A DNA stretch of 13,366 nucleotides from contig NTMA01000182.1 of NCBI GenBank assembly GCA_002917075.1, forward strand, positions 1 through 13,366. The letters are read 5' to 3'. Numbering within the stretch: the stretch's first letter is position 1; every line of letters begins with the position of its first letter. Below are positions 8,641 to 13,366 of the stretch, one piece after another. Position numbers and translations under genes: made by a program. This DNA comes from Hawksworthiomyces lignivorus. Its lineage: Eukaryota; Ascomycota; Sordariomycetes; Ophiostomatales; Ophiostomataceae. Below the pieces are notes generated by a model, which was not told the DNA's origin, made no database searches, and saw only the letters and a program-made list of their open reading frames with translations.

Positions 8641-9737
8641 TAGATGCTGAATATTCCCATAGATAGACCTATACGAGCTGTTCTATTGCATGATCCGTTT
8701 CTGCCTTACTCGCAAGAGACACCAAAGCACAACTTCCTGCCCAACCCGGGAGATAACGAAGCTGCACGGCCGCTTCTCGCTTTCTTTTGCCAGCCATTCG
8801 CTGAAGGAATTCGGCATCTTCCTTACTGGTTGCTTTCTCTCTATTTACATCTGCTGCCTTTCTTGCACTGTTCCTTTCAGATTGGCTCGTGATAACAGTC
8901 ATCGGTCTCAGCACAAAAGCGACACGGCACGAGTTCGTGTTAGACGGGGGCAGGGGACCCGTTCCGACAGTGCGGAGGCGGAAAGAAACGACTAAGAGAC
9001 AAAACAGCGATGCACGGTACGCGAGAGGAAAACCCGTGTTGTTCTGAGAACGGCTTCCAAGGGCCGCATCCCCGGGCAACGTTTCGCTTGCTCGCCGACC
9101 TCCTTTTTCCCTTGCCCAGCGTGTGCTGCATGACGCTATCCGGATAGATTGTGTGCAACAATGGGAGAACAAGAAAAAAGGGGTTGAGGAACGTGGGCAG
9201 CACACCCCTACAGTGCCATCCCGAAAGATAGCGTGCATATCTTCAAACAAAGGCGCTTCTGAATGAGAGAGGAAACAAAATGTGTGTGGTGGTGCCCGGT
9301 GCTACATGGAGGAAAGCGCGCTGGAAGGGGGTAGCGCAGCGGTGAGAGTGCAGGATCTGCCAGAGCCCTTTTGATACGGCTGCCGACTACGTGCTGTATT
9401 ATCTCGCAGCCAATTGAAGATGTTTCGTATGGAAAGTGAAGAAATAAAAAAGCGCTTCATCGGTGGCCTGAAGAAGGAACCCTGCCATTCAGCCTACTGG
9501 GTCAGCGACATCCACGTCGTAGTATATTGCCTTCTCTCGTCGGCAGCTGTTTGATCTCTGTTCCTGGCGCCTGCTGCGCTGCGTTTGAAATAGGGAGATA
9601 GCCGCTCTCTTCTACACTAAATCCCAGGAAATGGACGAGTGCTACAACGGGTCGTCGTTCTCGCGGCCACCCTACGTCGTCTGCTGCTACGAGACGCATC
9701 GGCTCCAGATTCCCCCTTTTTCTGTTAAAGAGGCCAG
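8641..9737. other. Gene-free stretch; only unsupported open frames
   Basis: Mid-GC sequence with no recognisable protein. The longest frame (minus strand, 8669-9250, 193 codons) translates into a Cys/Ser/Arg-rich mixture without domain, family match or codon bias like the neighbouring genes. A 44-codon plus-strand frame at 9420-9554 begins MFRMESEEIKKRFIGGLKKE but is too short to judge. A pyrimidine tract ending in TTTCAG at 8875-8880 resembles a splice acceptor, without a convincing donor or branch point nearby. Confidence 0.35.
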
Positions 9738-10637
9738 ATGGCAATGACCACCCTTCTTTCCTGGTACGCCTTCATATTGGCCGCTGCGCATGCAGGTGAA
9801 GCGCCACGAAGCGCCACGAAGCAGTTGCTGGCTTTGTCAGGCTGCTATAGAGACAACCTCGTTGAAAAGGGAGCAAACTGGAAGAAAAAAATGTGTCTGG
9901 ATATTTCTAGAAAGAAATGGTTACTCTACATGCGAGCGAGATGGCACGATGCCCCTATTTTTGGCGGTCGCGTCCAATTGCCAAAAGGCGCAATCCGTGC
10001 CCTTTTTGAAGATTCCAAGCTGCGCCGACATCTCGTTACGGCAAGCTGCTGGAAAGATATGTGCATTATAAGACATCTGACATGCCTATATTGCTGGAAG
10101 GAATATTGGCGCCCGATCCAGACCAAGGCCAGCAGCCGCTGGACTTTTGCTGTGTTTTTGTTGTATAGCAAGTTTCTGTATCGAGGCTATGAAGCCCGTG
10201 CTGACCGCGCTTGCGCAGGGGGTGAGCGAAGGGAGGGAGTGCAAAGGGGAAAAAGACAACGAGGGGAGCAGGCATCGATTGCAGCCGATCGATGTGGTTG
10301 GCTCAGCAGCTGCTGGGAGGTGTGGCCAACACAGACCGATTCGTGCAAGAGGAACGCACCCCCCCTGGTGCAGCCTCAAGACGCGAGGATGCGGAGAACA
10401 CACAAAGAGCCATGCATCTTGCAGGCCATTTTGTCTTTTTGTTGCAGTTCTTTTTCCTCATTCCTCCTGCTCAGCAGAAACTGCTCCGTCAGTATGACGT
10501 TGGCGGTTTGCCAGTATCTCTTCTCTCTGCCTTTCTTCTTTGTGAGTGTTGGGCTTTCGCACTGGCTGGACCCAGAGAAGACAAAAAAAGAAAAGAGGGC
10601 GGCGCCGCGTCCACACAATCTCACAAACCCGTGCTGA
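9738..10637 (+). CDS. Hypothetical ORF of 299 codons, doubtful
   Basis: The longest open frame in the right third, from ATG 9738 (an in-frame TAA stop lies just upstream at 9726-9728) to TGA at 10635-10637. I do not recognise any domain. The first ~19 residues (MAMTTLLSWYAFILAAAHA) look like a signal peptide with a plausible cleavage after AHA, and a second hydrophobic segment occurs near residues 235-275. Against coding: third-position GC is about 60% over the first 50 codons, visibly less biased than the three recognised genes; Cys and Trp are unusually abundant; a 10-nt tandem duplication (9801-9820) sits inside the frame although it is not a multiple of three; and other plus-strand frames are also open over part of the interval. 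It may be a chance ORF, part of a long noncoding transcript, or a fast-evolving orphan secreted protein. Confidence 0.2.
   Translation: MAMTTLLSWYAFILAAAHAGEAPRSATKQLLALSGCYRDNLVEKGANWKKKMCLDISRKKWLLYMRARWHDAPIFGGRVQLPKGAIRALFEDSKLRRHLVTASCWKDMCIIRHLTCLYCWKEYWRPIQTKASSRWTFAVFLLYSKFLYRGYEARADRACAGGERREGVQRGKRQRGEQASIAADRCGWLSSCWEVWPTQTDSCKRNAPPLVQPQDARMRRTHKEPCILQAILSFCCSSFSSFLLLSRNCSVSMTLAVCQYLFSLPFFFVSVGLSHWLDPEKTKKEKRAAPRPHNLTNPC
9801..9820 (+). repeat. 10-bp tandem duplication
   Basis: The unit GCGCCACGAA occurs twice in tandem, with GAA before and GC after extending the similarity. It lies near the start of the doubtful 299-codon frame. A non-triplet duplication is more expected in noncoding sequence. 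Confidence 0.9.
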
Positions 10638-11402
10638 CGAGAGCTCTGCTGGCTGGCCGCGCTCTCGCCCTTTGGCTCCGCCGTCTGAGAGCATCCCCTC
10701 CTTGCTTCCCTATTTTCGCAGCTTTTGTCTGACGGATAAGACACGGCCGTTCGCGCGCTTCCCTCCCCAGCACTTGCAGGGTGCCACATTTTGTAGCAAT
10801 GCTATTGTTCCTGAGAAAGTGAGCGCCGCAGGCTCTCTTGGGGTCCAGGTCCAGGTCCAGGTACCATTCTTGGCAGCAGTGCGAACAGACATTGTTCTGG
10901 ATCCCACGAAAAATAAAAATAAAAATACCGTGGGCGACGATCCGGGAGAGGGAAGTGGGCTCTCTCTCTGTTGCCAGTTTTCTCATCCACATTGCCTTAT
11001 GTAAGGTTGCCGCAGACGAGAGAAATGCGTTCGAGGTTTTTCTTTTGGTCCCCCCTGCCTTGATTTGCGGTATAGCTCTCTGCGTTGTTCTGTGGTCCTC
11101 GTAGTTTTATTTTCTTTTTCCTTTTGCTGGTGTAGCTTGGCATCTTGATTCCACAATGCGGTTTCGGAAAGCAAATCCCATCATGGACAGCTGCGGCAAA
11201 AGAGCAGCAACATGAAAAAGTTCGGCGGAAAAGAGGACCTCGCGTAGGGTTTGTTCATGCAAGCAAAGGGAATGATCGCCGCAGAGACGGCTTCTGGAAG
11301 AAAGGAAAGGACAGACAAAGAAGCAGAGAGTATGGATGACCAGAGAATTTCCCGACAATGTTGAGGCTAGATTTTCGCTTCGGAGCTTGGATGAGAATAT
11401 AA
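10638..11402. other. Gene-free stretch with small simple repeats
   Basis: No recognisable gene. It contains three tandem copies of GGTCCA at 10842-10859 and a hairpin-like structure at 10903-10934. The short frames on both strands have no family features and differ in codon use from the recognised genes. Confidence 0.35.
10903..10934. repeat. 6-bp inverted repeat enclosing three AAAAAT units
   Basis: CCCACG at 10903-10908 pairs with CGTGGG at 10929-10934. The 20-nt loop is made of three AAAAAT units followed by AC. The arms are short, so this may be chance; no function is assigned. Confidence 0.6.
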
Positions 11403-11479
11403 GTACGACATACATACTTCGCGCTGCGTGTCGTGTCGGCCGCAACAAAGGCATTACGTCCTCTACAATCTACGAGTGT

Positions 11480-11489
11480 TTCGTACGAA
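11480..11489. repeat. 10-bp perfect palindrome TTCGTACGAA
   Basis: A perfect inverted repeat centred on GTAC, within the GTAC-rich interval. A dimeric DNA-binding protein could recognise such a site, but no specific factor is implied. Confidence 0.7.
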
Positions 11490-11950
11490 GGACTTTTTGT
11501 CTGGATGCTCTGCACAAAGCACCACGGAACGTACATACAGTAGAGAGATATGCCTGGCATGCTTGCTTTGCAGACATTGATGATAAGCCAACCCATACAG
11601 CCTGTACGACGTACATACATACGTACCTACGCAACCATCAAGTTATGAATGATGTAGGTACGCAAGTTACGAGTAAACAGAAAGGGACGACTATTCCCGC
11701 GGACAGAGTATGGCGTGAGCAATAGCTCTAGCAATATTATAGGACAAGGGAAGAGGAGGATGCCTGCGGATCGACCCTGGGTTCCCCCCCTGGCATCTCG
11801 CCTGTCCCTGTCGTTAGTGCTGCCGCTAGTGTTGCAGGCGAGGCGAGGTGGAGAGCAAGGACTGGCGGAGAGGGAGGGCTCAGAGATGAAGAGTGGAATC
11901 GTCAGGAACGCAGAGAAAATACTCAGATTACAGATACCGCTTTATAAACG

Positions 11951-11983
11951 TACATATGTATATCGTACATACGAGTACTCGTA
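11951..11983. repeat. Pair of perfect palindromes
   Basis: TACATATGTA (11951-11960) and TACGAGTACTCGTA (11970-11983, 14 bp) are both perfect palindromes, separated by 9 bp and interleaved with two CGTACATA copies (11949 and 11964). This is the densest part of the motif cluster. Confidence 0.8.
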
Positions 11984-12240
11984 CGCAAACCGTGATGCAT
12001 AGAGTCGCAGCCGACATGGACCCTCTCTAGAGGTGGAGAGGAGAATAATAAGAAAGCAGCGCGCCGGTATTATACGTCGTAAGCAGCTAAAACAATGAGA
12101 TCGCATGTTTCGACACGCTGGTCAGAACCACTCTATATGAAACACTCGACTTGCAAAATGAGAGCAGCGCAACGCAATAGGCATGTATTCTGTTGTGGAC
12201 CTTTTCTTTCTTTCTTTTCTTGCAGCACTTACCGTACATA

Positions 12241-13320
12241 TACGGATCCACATTCCGCTTTTACGTTTAACTCAGACCTGCGTATAGAATAAATGCAAGC
12301 AATTACGCCCATATGAATATTTCCATGTTCCAGAGTCCCTTTCCATATTACTCATTATTGGCATCTATCTCCAGCTGAGCTCGTGCCGAGGTGCTGAGGA
12401 GAAGACAGCGTCATCGCCTTTTTTTTGCGTGAACGCGTCGCCCTTCTTCCTTCCAGCTGTTCCTTCTGCGGCTTAATATACGCTGTGTGTATGCAGTTAT
12501 TGCACTCATTTCGGCCTACAGAATCTAGTTCGTCTGGGGCTGGCAGCAGATTGGCAGAGCACGCTTTGCATAGATGATTTTTTAAGCCATATAGATAATA
12601 TAAAAGGACGCGCATATTGTGGCTCACATATATCATGATCCCGACGCCGAGGAAACAGGCCAGCTTTTCGCCGCATGAGGCTGGATACAACCAAGGACGG
12701 AGGCAACAAGAAAGAGAAACAAACGACGCTCTCTTTTATACACGGAGAATCAAAAACGGAAACATGCTATACTGCAATCCGCATAGTTCGATATCATATC
12801 ATTATTTTACGACCCATTACGGTGTAGCCCTTGTCCTCGGTGTTGGCGGTGTGTGCCTGGCTTGTCCTCTCCTCGTCGTCCCTTTTCGGAAACACTGGCC
12901 TGTCTTCTCTTCCCCAGGCTAGACCGTTGCAGGCCAACTGAGCTGCCGATCACCAGCGAGAGTTTCCTTTCTCGTCCTCATCACATCTCCGCCTCCTGCT
13001 CCCCCCCTCTCGATCGCTGCAATTATCCCACCGCATCCAGCGGCAAACTCCTGACCTGTTCGCCCGTCTCTCGCGACTGTGCGCGAACAAGGGGGTGACT
13101 ACATACGATACAGAACGGAGCATACTTGCACTTAGCTGGGGTGGCGAAGGTTGGCATAGATGTGATGCGTGTCTAGGAAGCAGGACGCAGAGTTCTCATT
13201 CGCGGGCAGGGCAGAGAACGTCTAATGAGTATGCTGCAAGATGCGGCGCATCGAACACGTCTTTCTTTCATGCTGCTTACGGCTCGCAAACTCTGCACTA
13301 GGAATACGTAGAATAAACAA
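12241..13320. other. Gene-free stretch; possible upstream region of an unseen gene
   Basis: No recognisable gene. The first half is AT-richer with scattered short frames; the longest plus-strand one (12617-12922, 101 codons) has no features. From about 12840 to 13080 the plus strand becomes pyrimidine-rich, resembling the leader and promoter composition seen before stu1, but no good coding start follows in the window. A tract at 12201-12225, just left of this stretch, ends in TTGCAG and resembles a splice acceptor. Confidence 0.3.

Positions 13321-13322
<2 letters not shown>

Positions 13323-13362
<40 letters not shown>
13323..13362 (+). repeat. T40 homopolymer near window end
   Basis: Forty consecutive T, followed only by GTCA before the window ends. 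On the minus strand this is A40. If it were the poly(A) tail of a retroposed element, the element body would lie to the right, outside the window. It could equally be a simple homopolymer or an assembly edge artefact. Confidence 0.9.
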
Positions 13363-13363
<1 letters not shown>

Positions 13364-13366
13364 TCA

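Larger units (their letters stand above)
11403..12240. repeat. Cluster of GTAC / CGTACATA motifs
   Basis: Twelve GTAC tetramers fall in this 0.84-kb interval, against three in the preceding 3 kb and none in the following 1.1 kb. Within them the octamer CGTACATA occurs five times, all on the plus strand, starting at 11530, 11610, 11949, 11964 and 12233; I found it nowhere else in the window on either strand. Several copies continue into further CATA or TAC repeats. The interval contains no supported gene (a 129-codon frame at 11336-11725 has no recognisable features). It could be a cluster of binding sites or a degenerate short-repeat array. Confidence 0.7.

Noticed and set aside
8669..9250. 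A 193-codon minus-strand frame
   Set aside because: No domain, no signal peptide or membrane pattern, and composition typical of translated noncoding DNA.
11957..11964. TGTATATC as a possible PUF-protein recognition element
   Set aside because: It differs from the UGUANAUA consensus at the last base, and the repeated CGTACATA octamer differs at the first; there is also no evidence of a transcript here.
12201..12225. A pyrimidine tract ending in CAG, resembling a splice acceptor (a similar one lies at 8858-8880)
   Set aside because: I could not pair either with a convincing donor, branch point and coding-like flanking exon, so no spliced gene is proposed.
8318..13366. A search by eye for tRNA, 5S rRNA, telomeric repeats and transposon terminal repeats
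   Set aside because: No A-box/B-box pair with foldable arms, no 5S-like sequence beyond a short ACATACGA match near 13102, no TTAGGG array, and no long terminal repeats or transposase-like translations were found.

Overview
The window looks like nuclear DNA of a filamentous ascomycete (Pezizomycotina, probably Sordariomycetes). Three long open coding regions with strongly GC-biased third positions encode recognisable eukaryotic proteins: a COG1-type Golgi tether subunit, a fungal basic-secretory-protein (BSP) family putative metalloprotease, and a CLASP/Stu1 microtubule-binding protein. All three appear intronless over the visible stretch, carry long Ala/Gln/Asp/Ser-rich low-complexity inserts, and are separated by pyrimidine-rich, lower-GC spacers. 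The exact species cannot be named from the sequence.

Layout, left to right. 1-1735 (minus): N-terminal 578 codons of cog1, running off the left edge. 1736-2478: spacer holding the cog1 leader (with a C11 run just before the start codon) and the 3' end of the next gene. 2479-3456 (minus): BSP-family protein, 325 aa, with HExxH and ExxxD motifs and no signal peptide. 3457-4723: promoter region shared by the divergent BSP and stu1 genes; its right half is pyrimidine-rich and contains no ATG for about 530 nt before the stu1 start. 4724-8317 (plus): complete stu1/CLASP gene, 1197 aa. 8318-13366: about 5 kb without a convincing gene. That tract has T-rich 3' flanking sequence after stu1, one unusually long but poorly supported ORF (9738-10637), a cluster of CGTACATA/GTAC motifs and palindromes (11.4-12.3 kb), and a 40-nt T run at the right edge.

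The three genes are not an operon or an obvious pathway cluster. COG1 acts in intra-Golgi retrograde tethering, Stu1/CLASP in spindle and microtubule stability, and the BSP protein has no established fungal role. I found no tRNA, rRNA, CRISPR, intact transposon or telomeric repeat. The parts most worth a second look are the gene-free right third, with its motif cluster, and the leaderless BSP-family protein. I see no clear evidence for a new multi-gene system.
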